From Haliclystus octoradiatus (Eukaryota > Cnidaria > Staurozoa > Stauromedusae > Haliclystidae): 64,000 nt of DNA. The notes below the pieces were generated by a model. That model was not told where the DNA came from. It did no database searches and saw only the letters and a program-made list of their open reading frames with translations. The number at the start of each line of letters is the position of its first letter. The first letter of the stretch is position 1. The position numbers and the translations under genes were made by a program. This document shows positions 43,901-56,200 of the stretch, one piece after another. Where the stretch lies: contig OU744448.1 of assembly GCA_916610825.1 (NCBI GenBank), positions 28,604,107-28,668,106 of the forward strand, read 5' to 3'.

Positions 43901-46900
43901 TCCAAACGTTTTGACAATAAATCACCACCCTCGCCATAGCCATAATCGTAAGGATAACTCCAATCTCTCACCAGAAATTCCAAGCGCTATTTACAAAACA
44001 AAAACATGAATATATTAGGAATAAGGCATATCTGTAGGGTTCAGAAATATAGATAAAACTACATATTTATTGTGTGATTATTAGGGTGTTGACCCTACAA
44101 CGGTTACAAGGAAAGAGAGAGATTATATATTATTACAGTTGATTATTTACATGTAGTGATAAACGGAAGTTATATCTAAATACTAAAGATGTTAAAATTT
44201 TGAATTATTTCCTAAAATACATTTCTATTTTTATTTAACAATTACTGATAAAATGGAAACTAATTTGATGATAATTGGGTTTGCCAATAATGTGGTTTTT
44301 CAATAGTATTTAGAAAGGTATAGCATAATTGCTTAATTGCATTAATCCGATTGGGGACTTCAATTATTCATTCTATTTTAAACAAAAACCCAAAATTTTA
44401 CCTGAAATGGTTTTCCCATGCTTTCTTCTTCCATTGCAAGCCGGCCGTATTCTGTGAAGAGCTATTCAAAAACAACAGCAACTTCAGTTCGAAGTTATTG
44501 AGACGATACAACAACAACAGCCAGATAATCAAACTAGTTTTGACAATAATGGAAAAGTGGAATAATGTTTCAGATAAACAAGCTAATGTTGTTGATTATC
44601 TGGCTGTAATGAAATATGTGATTATTTCAGATTTGTCAGAATAGTTTCCAGAAAGAAATGTAATTGTTTTTAAGTCATTGGTAACATTACCTGCAAGTGT
44701 TGGAGATCGTCTTCTTGGATGTTACCTGACAGATTGTATACCTAACAAAAAAAATGTTAGATACAATGAAACCTGTATATAACAGCCAACTTCGAGAGGT
44801 AGATAAACTGACCACTATACACAGGTGGCCTTTATATGTAGGGTCAGGGTCAATTCTATAGAAAATATTATTTTATACAATACAAAAGTGACCACTATAG
44901 ACAGGTGGTTGCTATATAGAGGTGACCGTTATAACAGGTTTTACTGTATATGAATATGAAAACATAATCAGAATTCGGTTGGTGAGTCGAGGGAAACCTG
45001 GCATAAGCTGACTACCTTGGCCCAAGGTGGGTTAGTTTATCAAATGAACATCATCATCGATACCAAAAAAATATCCAAAATACAATATACTGTTGGTGGG
45101 GCTGGTCTGACACATGTTTCGTTCCTGCCAAGGAACTCATCAGAGACCTTTCTGATGTCGTAGTTCGTCAGGCATCGCCCCTGAAGTCCCGCTAACGAAT
45201 TGTAGAGATGGTGACAATATACTGTACTACTCATAAAGGAATACAAGCCATGATCAAATGTAGGACAGTACGCAGGAATAGGGTAGGGTAGGAATGTGGC
45301 AGTTCCAGTTTGTTTGAAGAATGGAACATAGAATTCAGTTTTATGTGAGAAATTTAAAGGATGTGAGGCATTAAAAAGGGGATATTAATCGATTTGACTG
45401 CATATCCAAAAATGAAAACAATGGAAGGGCACAAAGTTAGTATTTTTTTATTTTTATCCCATCTGAAATCCATTATTTTCCACTTGTTGATTTTTATCAA
45501 GATAGCAACCGTACTCCATAACCCTTCGAAAAACAGTTCAGTAGTTCACATGGCCCCAAATTCATGAACTGTTCATGAACTCCTGAACTGTTTTTCGCAA
45601 GGGTAGTTTCTGAAGAAGTATCCTATACGTTTCAATTGACCTACCTGTACTGAACTTGTCATTGTACTCAATGCAAAAACAGTTGCACAATCTTTAACAG
45701 TAGACGAACTATCAAAAGCACCTTGTGTATCCATTAACAGTACAGCAATCTATAATAATATAAATTCCAGATCAATTATAATTTGTTTTGTAATATACCA
45801 GTATATTATGTATGTATAATTATAACTTAACGTAATGAGTAACAATTTTAAAAACAAGTTTTCAGTTGTGTATGAACCTTACTCATAGCATCTTTTTGGT
45901 ATCAAATAACATTATGTCGATATTTACCAAGCCTGAGATCAATAACTGTTGTAGTCAATGGTTCACATGGCAAATTTGAAACAAATAAATATCTATAAAT
46001 TGATTTTCAAGTTTTAGAAAAACTTAAAGTGGTTAATACAAGAATTGACCACTGTTCGATTAATTGAATTTCTTGATTTTCCTTAGATTAGAATCAATTA
46101 AAGCCTACTATAAAAGAGTATTACCGGTAGTATTTATTATGATTCTAGTTCTGCGATCTGTTAATGTTTTATTTCGTCCTATTATCTAGTTCAAATTACC
46201 TCTTCACCATTGGGTAATGTCATTGAAAATGGTTTACTCCATAGTAATACACCAGTTGTCTCTCGTTCTGCTCCACCACGCCAACTGAACCCACTCAAAG
46301 GTTCTTTATCTTCTCCAATCCAGTGTGCAGATTCCTATGAAATTAGTACATGGTTTTAAGATGGCAGAGCAGATTATGGTTGAAATCAATTCAATCTTGA
46401 AAACATTAAACGAGTACTATCGTCTGACAAAATGTTCAACCTCCTGGAATCCTAGAGGCATCTCAACATTCTCTTCTGATTTTTTTGTTGAAGTTTGACC
46501 AATATAAATCATTGCAAATCTCAATTTTCTTCTGAATTTGCTCTATCCTTCCGGAAATCTAGGATTCCAGGCTTCCTACTTTTGTCAAACCTTGATGAAG
46601 ATGGATTTGCATGATGATTTGAATAATCTGATTGGTTTAGAGTTTGACACCAAATCACCACAAAACTATGTTCGAAAACACAATCCATCTTACACAATTT
46701 GAACTTAATATCACAAAAGAGAATTCCCAATTTGATCAGGAGTTTTCAAAAGCTCTTCATGGGCAAGAAAGTCAAGTAAACGTTTATAAAAGTAGTGCAA
46801 GTTATAATACAAAGCAATTGGCGCACAATTTACTATGAGATATTGATATTTGGCGCACTCGAGTCACTTCAGGAGAAATTCGATGGCAAAAATTACTCGC

Positions 46901-49900
46901 CCAGGCAGCTCGTAATTTTCTGATGCCTTCTCGTTTTTTGATTACGTGCCTCTCGTGCGCCAATTATCAATAGCTCATTGGAAACTGCGCGCCAATTATC
47001 AATAGCTCATTGGAAACTGCGCGCCAATTGCTTAGTATTACATAGTTGTTAATTATGATTCTGTTCTGCAAGCATTTTGAGGGTTTATTCACTTGTTTTT
47101 ATTATCATCTATATTCCTTCTTAACTAGACCAGCCTCTATCAACAACCGATATGCAGAAATAAAAATATTCTTGATTAAGATATAAAAATCATTGATCTG
47201 TAAATTCAGGGTCCAACAAAAGAGGGGATCTTGGGATCCTAGAATCCAGGAAGGCTATAGTAAATTCAGAAGAAATTGATCATTTTCTGATTTATAGGCC
47301 AAACCTCAACAAAACATTCAGAAGAAAATGTACCATATTGTTCAAGATTCCAGAAGGCTAAACCTTTTGTTGGACAATGTTGGTGATAAAATCTTGATTA
47401 GATTGAGACCATATCAATGTTCTATATTTGAATTGTGTTTTATTATCAACTTATTTGTATCAGCGATGAAAATGCAACAAATCCAAAAAAATCAATCTTT
47501 TCCAAATGTATTCAGTTCTAACTCAAACGTACATCTAGTTTACAATGTTCTACTTAAAGTGGGAATAAACCCCCAGACTATCTTTACATATGTAGTAGAA
47601 CCCGACGTGAAAAAACAATGGCGTAATTTTTTTTTCAATCTGGAAATTATTTCTTGGTGAAAAGCGCCTTCAAAGTGGTGTTTTGACCCAAATGTCGCTG
47701 AGAAAAAAAAGGGATTGGATCTAGCTTTATGACGACAAAGTCACAAGTCGTGCGGTTTGTCTAACAGACTCAAGAGTGGGCTTATAACGCGACGTAATCT
47801 TTGAGGTGACCTAGCTCCGAGAAGTCACGCAAAAAAAATTTCTGACAAGGCTGAGCCATGAACAAACATATAAACTCGCGAATTACGTGAAAAAGATGCA
47901 ATTTGTGATTTCAGGAGCAGAATAAAATCTATTGAAACGCTCGGTCGAAATAATTTCTCGTAGCGTCATTAAGCTCGATGAATCTGATATAGATTGCGGA
48001 TTAACACAAATGTCAGGCGGTGCGACTGTTCCTTTGTGACTAGTCTAGTGACACATATTAGTTACGTATTCTGTGTGACCGCAGTACTTCTCAAATCTTA
48101 ATTAGTCGACACGTACCCTTCAAAATAGCTTGTTCTTACGCTATATAAATTTTAACTATTTTTAACTCTATGATCTGCAAGTTGTTCTTGAGTAAATATT
48201 TCTACAGGATATTCTTTCCATGATCTAAATGTGAATGTAAACTGACTTGATTTGCAAGGGCATGCACAGACGACTTTTCCTCGAGATAGTTGGTACTGAA
48301 AAGTATTAATTGTACTTTTTCGGATTTAATTAAGTATTACCAAAACATTAAATAGACATTCTTCAATTATCATTTCAACGTTTAAGTTTGAAATTGATGT
48401 TTGCCTAGTAAAACTTAAACCATGTAATCGTATAGTTTATACGACTGTATAGATAGATATATTATACTCAATAGTCTAACAAAGTGTTCATCATTAATTC
48501 ACCAAGCATTCAATATTTTTGAAAAACCATTGAGAATTCTTCAGTACATTACACTATAAAATTCTATCAAATATCGGAAAATAGTACAAACATGATAGAG
48601 GGCTCGGACGTTCTTATTCAAGTTTACAGCCGTATACTAGAGTAGAACTACAGTAATGCAGATTCTATCATTTGTCGGTTTTGCGGTATATCTTCATTGC
48701 ATAAATTATTATCCTCTCTATCAAAGTTATATGATTAACAAAATCAGGGTTATGCAATGTGAAATCTCGTTCCTTATTTTACATACGCCACAAAATTATT
48801 TTACCAGTCTAGTGTTCATTCCTTCGGCTAGAAAGTAGAACATGTTAGCATCATGTTGTCACAATCTGTAGTTTATAGGATGCAGTAATACAGTGCAGAA
48901 GTTACTTTGCACAAAATACCTTTCTACAGAGACGAGAAATCAGATGGACAGATTTTGCTTCTGTGAAAAGAGGACTCTAAAACCGACGGTTATGGTGTTC
49001 TTAATAGCGTTTCCCACCATACATTATGATTTTTGCCCTCAAAAGAACACTCCATTTTCAGTGCAGACATCTGCTTACAACAATAAATTCTACTTAGCTA
49101 GCCTTTGTGGTCACCAGAGAATCTTTTGATATGTGTTAAATATGTGTGAGAATGATATGTCATAATATCATCTGTATAACGCGCGCTACGAATGAAATAT
49201 TTTCTGATTTTTATTTTCTTCAAATTCGTGAACTTTAAAATCATTAAATCATCTGGAATTTTGCTACTCTTGAGTTTATATGTTCTTCCTTACCTCAGTT
49301 TTGTGGGAGAGAAAAATAGATTGCCGTTACAGAGCTAGGCCATCTCAAACGTAACATCGCGTGATTAATCCGATCTAAAGTCTATTAGAAAAACCACACG
49401 ACTTGTGACTTTGTCGCCATAAAGCTAGATCCAATCCCTTTTTTTCCTCAGCGACATTTGGGACAAAACACCACTTTGAAGGCAATTTTCACCAAGAAAT
49501 AATTTCCAGATCGAAAAAAAAATTACGCCATTGTTTTTTTCACGTCGGGTTCTACTATATATCTAAAGATAGTCTGGGGGTTTATTCCCACTTTAAACCA
49601 CAATGATAAATAAAAATATTAATATCAGTCATAGACTTACTCTTCTTTCAAAATAACGAAGGAAGAAGTCCAGTAGGAATGATTTTCCTTTTCTAAATGC
49701 ACCAGCTACGGATACAACAGCAACTTTCTTATTTCTAACATCTTCATGAAGCAGAATTTCCTCTAGAATTTCTTCATCTAGGTCAAAGCTGTGGTCATCT
49801 TTAGTACGCAAGATGCAAACAGGTCGCGGGTGAGATGTGGGAGATGTGAATTCCTCTATAAATAAATGTTTGAATTTATAATAATAATAAATATTATCCA

Positions 49901-51936
49901 ATAGCAGTAAAACAGTGCTCAATGTCTGTTGACAGAGCTGTAAATATAAATAGGGAGTCAAAGACTACACATTTTGTTACTGTAACTTGAAGTTTCACGC
50001 TTTATTGCGATCATCAGACAGTTAAAACTAGATAATAAAAAAACATACATGGTACCTCTGATATAAACTTACATAAATCGCAGCTATTGTTAAATGGGAT
50101 AAAGCCTATTGTATCGCAATGTGCGTGTTTTCTTTGTGTTTGAATTTATATTATTAATTGTGAATAAATTGTTAACTAATCAGAAGGTTTCAAATTAAAA
50201 AAGGACATCAGGGCTGGGAGTAACTTTGTTAAAAGTAGCAAAGATACCGGTAACCGCTACTTTTTGAGTAACTTATAACGGTAACTAATTACTTTCAAAA
50301 TGAAGTAACTTGTAATGGGAACAAATCGCAGTTTTGGCCTTGTAACTTTCAGGCAGAAGTTACTTCAGATTTTTGTATTAAATCTTGCATGTGCACAGAC
50401 TTATTTTGGAAAAACTTCTTGACAAGATTCAGAATGTCTGGCAGACAAAGATTTTTTGGTGACTAGTTACTAATTGAGCGTTGTAAAGAGAACCGTTCAT
50501 CATGTACATTTTTGCCTATTTTCCAGTAGCCTCTTACTTGCTTTTATGGGGCAAGCACTTGTAAATTATAAAATATTTTTGATCAATTTAGAAAGCAGTG
50601 AGACATCAAAAAAAAAAACACTTGATTTTAAACATAAAGTATTTACGTTTGTTTGATTTGTTATCTATTGAGTTGTACAATACCACAGTGATGAGTGTTA
50701 TTTAAAAGTGGCTTATGTCAATGCATGAAATTATGCAAGTATCAGCGGTTTTCCGGGGGGGTGGGGGGTGGGGATTGGTTGAGATGTGCAGGAAAACATA
50801 AGCCGGGAGGGGGATTTTCTCTGTTTTACAAAAGGAGAAAATCAACCCGGGGGATAACGCATGGGATTTTGCTGTCCAGCCGCTTTTTTAAATGTGTCTG
50901 CAATTATGTAGGCCTACTGAATGCATCTCGTTTCTTCATTCGTACTTCTTGTGCAAAGCTGTTGTTTGTTGAGCAAAACTTTATTCAAAACTTTCCAATT
51001 GCCCTTTCTGACTTTGCATCTAATCTTTAATACTCAAATATGCCTATCTCAAACGCATGGAATTGTGATATTTTAATAAAGTTATAACAACAGCTGTGTA
51101 CAATTGTGTAATTCTCTGGGAATTGTAGTTAAATCTTTAGTAAGAAATAAAAAAAATTCATCATTTTCAATACTTTTTTGTCCCTGGAGGAGGGGGGATT
51201 ATTGAAAATTATTGCCCCCATACCCCAGGGGGATACACAACTTTTGCCAAGGGGCCACCCCCTGGGAAAGCCGCTGATACTCGCATTATTACTGTTTACT
51301 TTACTCTAAATCAATGTTTATGATTACGATTCAATTAATCGGTTGTGATTTGTGTTCGTTTTTCTTGCCATAAATGTGGCTTATATTTTACACAAACCTA
51401 TGTCCTCATAAAATTTTCAAATGACGTCAAATTTGAAGTAACTTTCACAGTAACTAGTTACTTTAATGAGTAACTTGTAAGTTTGTAGCAGTGGCTAGTT
51501 ACCTTTGTTAGAACGTAACTTTCCTATTATTCCTAATCTAGGATGATGCCCATCGCCTACTAACACAAATCCTACATTGTTTTGATGCTATTATTATTTA
51601 CTAAGAAAATAACGCACTTTCGGTGGGAAAATCCGTAATGACAAATGTAGGCCTAATAATATAGTTAATGCGATAAAAATGTATATGCTGATGTCAATAG
51701 TCTATAATCTCCAGATTTAAGAAATTTGGTAGCCTAAAATGTAACATGAATGTATCTTCCATCGGCTATGCTATATAATTATGTACGGCTTTCTTTTGCT
51801 ACTCTACAAAAACTTGGCCATCGGGATCCACTAAATTGAGAGATAATATTAATAATTTGATGGCCTTTTTCGATAAATTTATTATAGATGATATAAATGA
51901 TTGTGAATCGATTGGCTTACCGATGTTGTCAGTCAT
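40925..51936 (-). CDS. atl: Atlastin, dynamin-like GTPase of ER membranes (complete, 11 exons)
   Basis: Exons on the - strand: 51936-51921, 49855-49641, 46334-46200, 45749-45645, 44741-44691, 44461-44402, 43986-43900, 43089-42951, 42570-42386, 41935-41864, 41362-40925. All phases agree and give 500 residues. Atlastin tethers and fuses ER tubules using GTP. Visible: P-loop GAFRKGKS at 57-64, switch I RETTG at 101-105, DTQG at 129-132, RD of G4 at 201-202, a helical middle domain, a membrane hairpin at about 429-476 and a short amphipathic tail ([11 protein letters not shown]). The N-terminal tail is short, and the first exon codes only MTDNI plus one base; it is supported by phase and a GTAAG donor. 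Introns hold hAT, Tc1-like and long-TIR elements. Divergent from VPS54. Confidence 0.95.
41510..41692. mobile_element. GGGTCC hAT-type MITE, copy 2
   Basis: CAGGGTCC...GACCCTG ends are flanked by identical 8-bp TCTGTGTG at 41502-41509 and 41693-41700. This is the best-preserved target duplication of the family and places it in the hAT superfamily. It lies in the last atlastin intron. Confidence 0.88.
42698..42921. mobile_element. Tc1-like MITE (CAGTGAAACC ends), composite copy
   Basis: This begins CAGTGAAACCTGCATA and contains a second start, CAGTAAAATCTGTATATAAC, at about 42772. Inner blocks GACAGGTGGCCTTTATATAC are shared with the copies at 44.8 and 54.7 kb. It looks like two overlapping or nested copies. 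Confidence 0.6.
43476..43649. mobile_element. GGGTCC hAT-type MITE, copy 3
   Basis: Ends are CAGGATCCGACAAAAGG and TTGGACCCTG, flanked by AATGCTTA and AATGCTCA (7 of 8 identical). It lies in the atlastin intron between exons at 43089 and 43900. Confidence 0.82.
44764..44946. mobile_element. Tc1-like MITE (CAGTGAAACC family)
   Basis: Ends CAATGAAACCTGTATATAAC and the inverted GTTATAACAGGTTTTACTG are flanked by TA on both sides. It is about 183 bp, in an atlastin intron. TA duplication and TIR form fit Tc1/mariner. Confidence 0.7.
45532..45603. mobile_element. Short copy of the TTCATGAA palindromic family
   Basis: CCCTTCGAAAAACAGTTCAG at the left and the inverted CTGAACTGTTTTTCGCAAGG at the right enclose about 30 bp rich in TTCATGAA. 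It has the same ends as the longer copy at 57366-57532. It lies in an atlastin intron. Confidence 0.65.
46420..46594. mobile_element. GGGTCC hAT-type MITE, copy 4 (diverged)
   Basis: Shared inner blocks are present (TGAAGTTTGACCAATATAAA, then TCCGGAAATCTAGGATTCC, then CCTACTTTTGTCAAACC). The left end is degraded to GTCTGACAAAATG. It lies in the atlastin intron upstream (5') of the exon at 46334. Confidence 0.7.
46957..47020. repeat. Perfect 32-bp tandem duplication
   Basis: The unit starts GCGCCAATTATCAATAGC and is repeated exactly at 46957-46988 and 46989-47020, with a partial third start. Perfect identity suggests a recent duplication inside an atlastin intron. Confidence 0.85.
47217..47379. 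mobile_element. GGGTCC hAT-type MITE, copy 5 (inverted)
   Basis: CAGGGTCCAACAAAAG at the left and CCTTTTGTTGGACAATG at the right enclose inner blocks in reverse order relative to copies 1-4, so this copy is in the opposite orientation. It lies in the second atlastin intron. Confidence 0.72.
47558..49592. mobile_element. 2.0-kb long-TIR DNA element flanked by TTAA
   Basis: The termini AGTGGGAATAAACCCCCAGA and its complement form inverted repeats of about 220 bp with high identity, fading over a further 100 bp or so. TTAA flanks both ends (47554-47557, 49593-49596). The middle shows no transposase, so it is non-autonomous. It fills most of the second atlastin intron. It begins AGTG after TTAA like the foldback at 12917. 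Confidence 0.8.
49870..50025. repeat. Copy of the ATT-associated dispersed repeat
   Basis: This contains ACAGTGCTCAATGTCTGTTG, GACAGAGCTGTAAATA, GAGTCAAAGACTACACATTT and GCGATCATCAGACAG in the order seen near 9.0 kb. It starts about 15 bp upstream of (5' to) the atlastin exon 49641-49855. Confidence 0.6.
50209..51530. mobile_element. Probable hAT-like element with AGTAACT subterminal repeats
   Basis: The left end CAGGGCTGGGAGTAACTTTG and the right region near 51420-51530 carry many inverted AGTAACT/AGTTACT motifs (for example CTTTGTTAGAACGTAAC). A second element is nested inside. No transposase is seen. The right boundary and target duplication are unclear. It lies in the first atlastin intron. 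Confidence 0.5.
50739..51280. mobile_element. Nested MITE with GTATCAGCGG termini
   Basis: GTATCAGCGGTTTTCCGGGG at the left pairs with the complement of CCCCTGGGAAAGCCGCTGATAC at the right. Short G-runs of 5-7 are frequent (GGGGGGGTGGGG, GGAGGGGGATT), a clear composition break from the host DNA. It sits inside the AGTAACT element. Confidence 0.65.
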
Positions 51937-53234
51937 TCTTGTGTTGCAGGTTTCAAACTTTCATTGTTTATAAATTCCGTTTAAAGTGCAAACAAATCTA
52001 TTTAGAAATGAAATAAATGAATCCATCAGTTGATTAAAAGGTATTGAGAATTTAATAAATATGAGTTAAAAGGATTTAAAAACCTGCATAATGAGAAAAC
52101 AGCAATATAATTGGATAAACACTGGTGACAATTATGTGAACTGCTGGTGAAAACAAGGAGATTGGGGAGACGTTTTCCTGGCTTAAAACGACCATTTTGG
52201 GAACTTATCAATACAGGGAAAGACAAAGTTTCACGTGATATTGCTTACATATGGTTCTTGCGATTGGAATTGCGATATGTCACTTACCAAAAGTCTGTTT
52301 CCTATAGATATTCTCCACTTCGCGTTTCAATTTCTAATTTTATGAATTATGAACACTTTGAACTCATTAGACAATGCGTATCAGCCTCGTATTTGTAAAT
52401 TCAACATGAGGCAATTCAGGGAACCTTGTTGTAAAATGTCATCGTCATTATCATATCTGATCAAGTCTAATCATACATTTTTTTTTCTTCCTACTTTCTT
52501 TTCATCTGAACCCTGTCTAAACTTACCTTCTTGAATTCAGAACAATTCCAGGAAAAATGCATGGAAAAGCTGAGAACCACAGTTGTACTCAATCTACAAG
52601 GGACACGATCTGTTCCCCATTATTTATGATCCGATAATCCGATTTTTGTCTGATGATTTATTAATTAGCTTAGCTTGTAAATGTTTGTTGATCTAAATCA
52701 TTGAGATTATATTAGCATATATTATCTCTAGTATTTTTCTTAATATTTGGGAAGTATTACCTCTTCAGATACTCAAACGATGCAATGATTGAGCTGAGAA
52801 TAAAATCGGAAAGACTAAAATAACTTTGCCCGATCGCTATCAGTAAATCGTTACGAGTCCAGACATGCGTTTGAGACATGCGTATTACGAGGTAATGGAA
52901 TCACAAAGATGGCTGCTCGAAGGATGTTTTTGTAGTGGTACGATAACAACTTTGATCAAGTACGAATGTATACAATAAGCTGCTATATAATCAGTTATTA
53001 GGATTCAGTTTGTTGTATATGGTTTTAGTTATCTATATGGCTCGAGATTTGAATAAACTTCTGGTGAGGAATGGCTTCTGAATCTATGATCTATCAACAA
53101 GTTATGGGACATTTCATAGAAATTGTGTCAACCAGTCTGCTATTATTATTGAAAGCTATACCGAGTTTCTGAGAGGAATCTCGATGTTTTTTATAACTAC
53201 AAAAACAATTTTACATTTCGAATAATATATTATA
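51937..53234. promoter_or_regulatory. Divergent intergenic region between atlastin and VPS54
   Basis: About 1.3 kb separates the two presumed start codons (51936 on - and 53235 on +). It should hold both promoters and 5' UTRs. No TATA element or other site stands out. A chance + frame at 52147-52398 has no recognisable motif. Confidence 0.5.
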
Positions 53235-56200
53235 ATGAACATGCTACAGACAGCGGACGCTGTTGCCAGGAACCCTTGGCGTTTTTGTCTGGTTTGTGTT
53301 GAAAAGACTTTATTTCATAACTCTAATGAGTTCAAACAGCATTTAAGACAGTTTCATTGTACGAAAGAAGGAGGATCATTTGTATGTCAATATGGACGGC
53401 ATAAAGTATGTGTGTCATTACCTCTTGAAGGCGTTCATGAAGTTGATTATGAAACTCACGTTGAAAGGGTCCACATTCAGTTGAATGGTAAGTAGATCTG
53501 TCTGTGGATGAGGGTGATGGCTTCCCGTTGATGATTCATGATTGAAATATTCATAATATCTAATTTTGATAATAATAATGATAATAATGATCCGGTTTGC
53601 AGAGTAAGGAAAATGAAACCCCTAAATTATAGGCCTATGTAGTCTCTCAAGCTGACTGTGAACAATTTGCAGTGATTTTTCTTAATTTTCTCATCCATTT
53701 CTAAAGCAAGTGAATCAAACCGCATTTCATTAGATATATTTGCAAATAGTTGTACCTAACGGTCATTGTTTTTTCAAATATTTTCTTTGCCTTGCGTATC
53801 GAAAGAAAATGTGCTTTCCAATGAGTGCTGGCTTTGTTTTGCTTTTCGGAACCGCACTGCTAACAACATGCTTCGTTATGTCGCAATTCTATTGTGTGAT
53901 ATTGAAATCCACTCAATCATGTTCTCCAATTTCATTTTGCACATTTACTGATCGTTGGTAAAGATTGCAAAGACTGACTGTAGAAAATTCTCCACATTTA
54001 TTATTTGTTTGTTTGACAACAACACAGGCAGTTTTCATTCAGCCGGAATTAACCCAGCAGTGCGGGTTAGTAGGAAGGTGAGCTGGTTTTCCGATTAAGG
54101 GGTAACCAATTATGAATAAGACAATCGGTCATCAAAAAAGTAATCGGAAATTTCAGTACCACATGATTTGTTAACCTTTTCAACTTAATACAATACAAGC
54201 TATTTAATTGATTAATTGTGGGAGGATAATTATTATCATTCATAGATGCCCTATTGCTGCTAAACAAAAATAAGCATTGAATTATTACTGGATTTTATTC
54301 TCTAAATAATCCTTGTTTGTCTAACATTTCAAAATATTCATGTGCCTACAATATACATAAATCTTGTCTATTGTCAATTCTATTGTTGTTTTATTGTTCT
54401 ATTGTTTGTGATCAATTAACCGAAAATTAAACAGTTACCATTAATGGTTAATCAGTGCTTAAAAATCCATAACCGACCCACCATTACGGGTAAGACGTTG
54501 CTAGTACTATATATACTGAGCTAACCAGCGTTTAACATCATTGCTCTTAGCGAAAAGAGCCACTTCTCTAGAAATAGAGGAGTGGTACGGGTGCCTTCGG
54601 TAGGGCGACACCGTCCACATTACTTTTAGTACTATATATACAGTATATGAATTGTGGAATGTGATAGCTTTTTAATAGATTTGTAAAATAATTGGTAACA
54701 GTGAAACCTGCATATAACGGCCAGCTACAAGAGGTAGATAAATTGACCACTATAGATAGGTGGCCTTTATATACAGGTTCGATTCAATGGAAAATACTAT
54801 TTTAGACATTGCAAAAGTGACCACTATAGACAGGTGGCCATTGTATAGAGGTGACCGTTATAACAGCTTTGACTGTAATGTGTGAAAGCAAGAAACATGA
54901 TGGCAAAAAATTTTGGACATTATTAGTCTAACTATGAACATTTTCATGTGAAGTGCGTCCTGTGAACTTATAAATTTGTTTTGCTTCAATTTTATTTATT
55001 TTTGATAACACGTTTTGTCCTTAATATTTTAGGAAGAGCTGATAATATACAAGAAGAGAAACCATCACAAAGAAAATCGGAAACTTTTTCTAAGCAACCA
55101 GAAGTAAAGAAATGGACAGTTTATTCATCAACACAAAATCTTTCTGCCGTTCTTAATGACCCACGTCGTTATACAAGAGAAGTTGATTTCTTTACAAGAA
55201 CATGGGGCGATGACTTTATTTGCTGTGAAGTTATACCACTTACATTGTTACCTAATGTACCTAAAATTTTATTTGAAGATTACCACAAGAAATTTGAAAT
55301 TGTAAGTTTAGTGATATTGTTTTTACATTCGTTTTCACAGCGTTTATCTTGCGTATGCACATTTTGCCAATTTATTATTTTTAAGTGTTTCTCTTTAATT
55401 TTGTAGCGTCTTATGAACCATGCACGGTTGAAGAAACAATTGAAATCAACAGAAGATACCGCTGCGGAGGAATCAAACCAAGATGGATTTTCAAATGCTG
55501 CTGCCGCTGCTGCCTTGAGGCAAGCTAAAGGTAAGTTATAAATTTGTTCAGTTGAAATTAATTTTTGTTTTTGAGAATGCTAATATTATGTGGTAATTTA
55601 TCACCTTTGAACCTATCAACTTATCAACTTATCACCGATGCTTGCGTTGATCATAAAAGCTATTCCATCGGAATTTGTAGTTACAGATGTGATAATGTAA
55701 GCAGGTTTTGACTGTGCCCTTGCCATGTCTACGGTAGTTTTATTTTGTGTTCTCCGTCATTCAAAACTCGTATTTACTAGGCTTACTGATATTTGGAGCT
55801 GGACTTGAACCATTAGACTGACCCAAAAATCAAGATTTGAAATGTTGTTGGTTTATCTGTTGATTCTATTGTTTAGAATTGTAATATCAGTTGAGATTGA
55901 GAAATGTCAGTCTGTCCTTGTGTAGTGTCAGTCTGTCAATCTAAAGAGATTCCCTTGAGAAGAATTTCCACATTTTGCTCTGTTCAACGATGACTGGTTG
56001 ATAAACCTATTCTGTTTGCATTGATCACAGTATTCTTTTTGCTACAACAAGAGGCTACTGCACAGCATTCGTGTTTTGGTTCATGAAATTGTCTCATGTT
56101 TCACAATAGCTATTCTTTGATAGAAAAATGGCTTACTCAATCAGCTAACAATCTGCCATGAAATTGATGTATTAAAAATGATCTGTGAATAAGATCAGCT

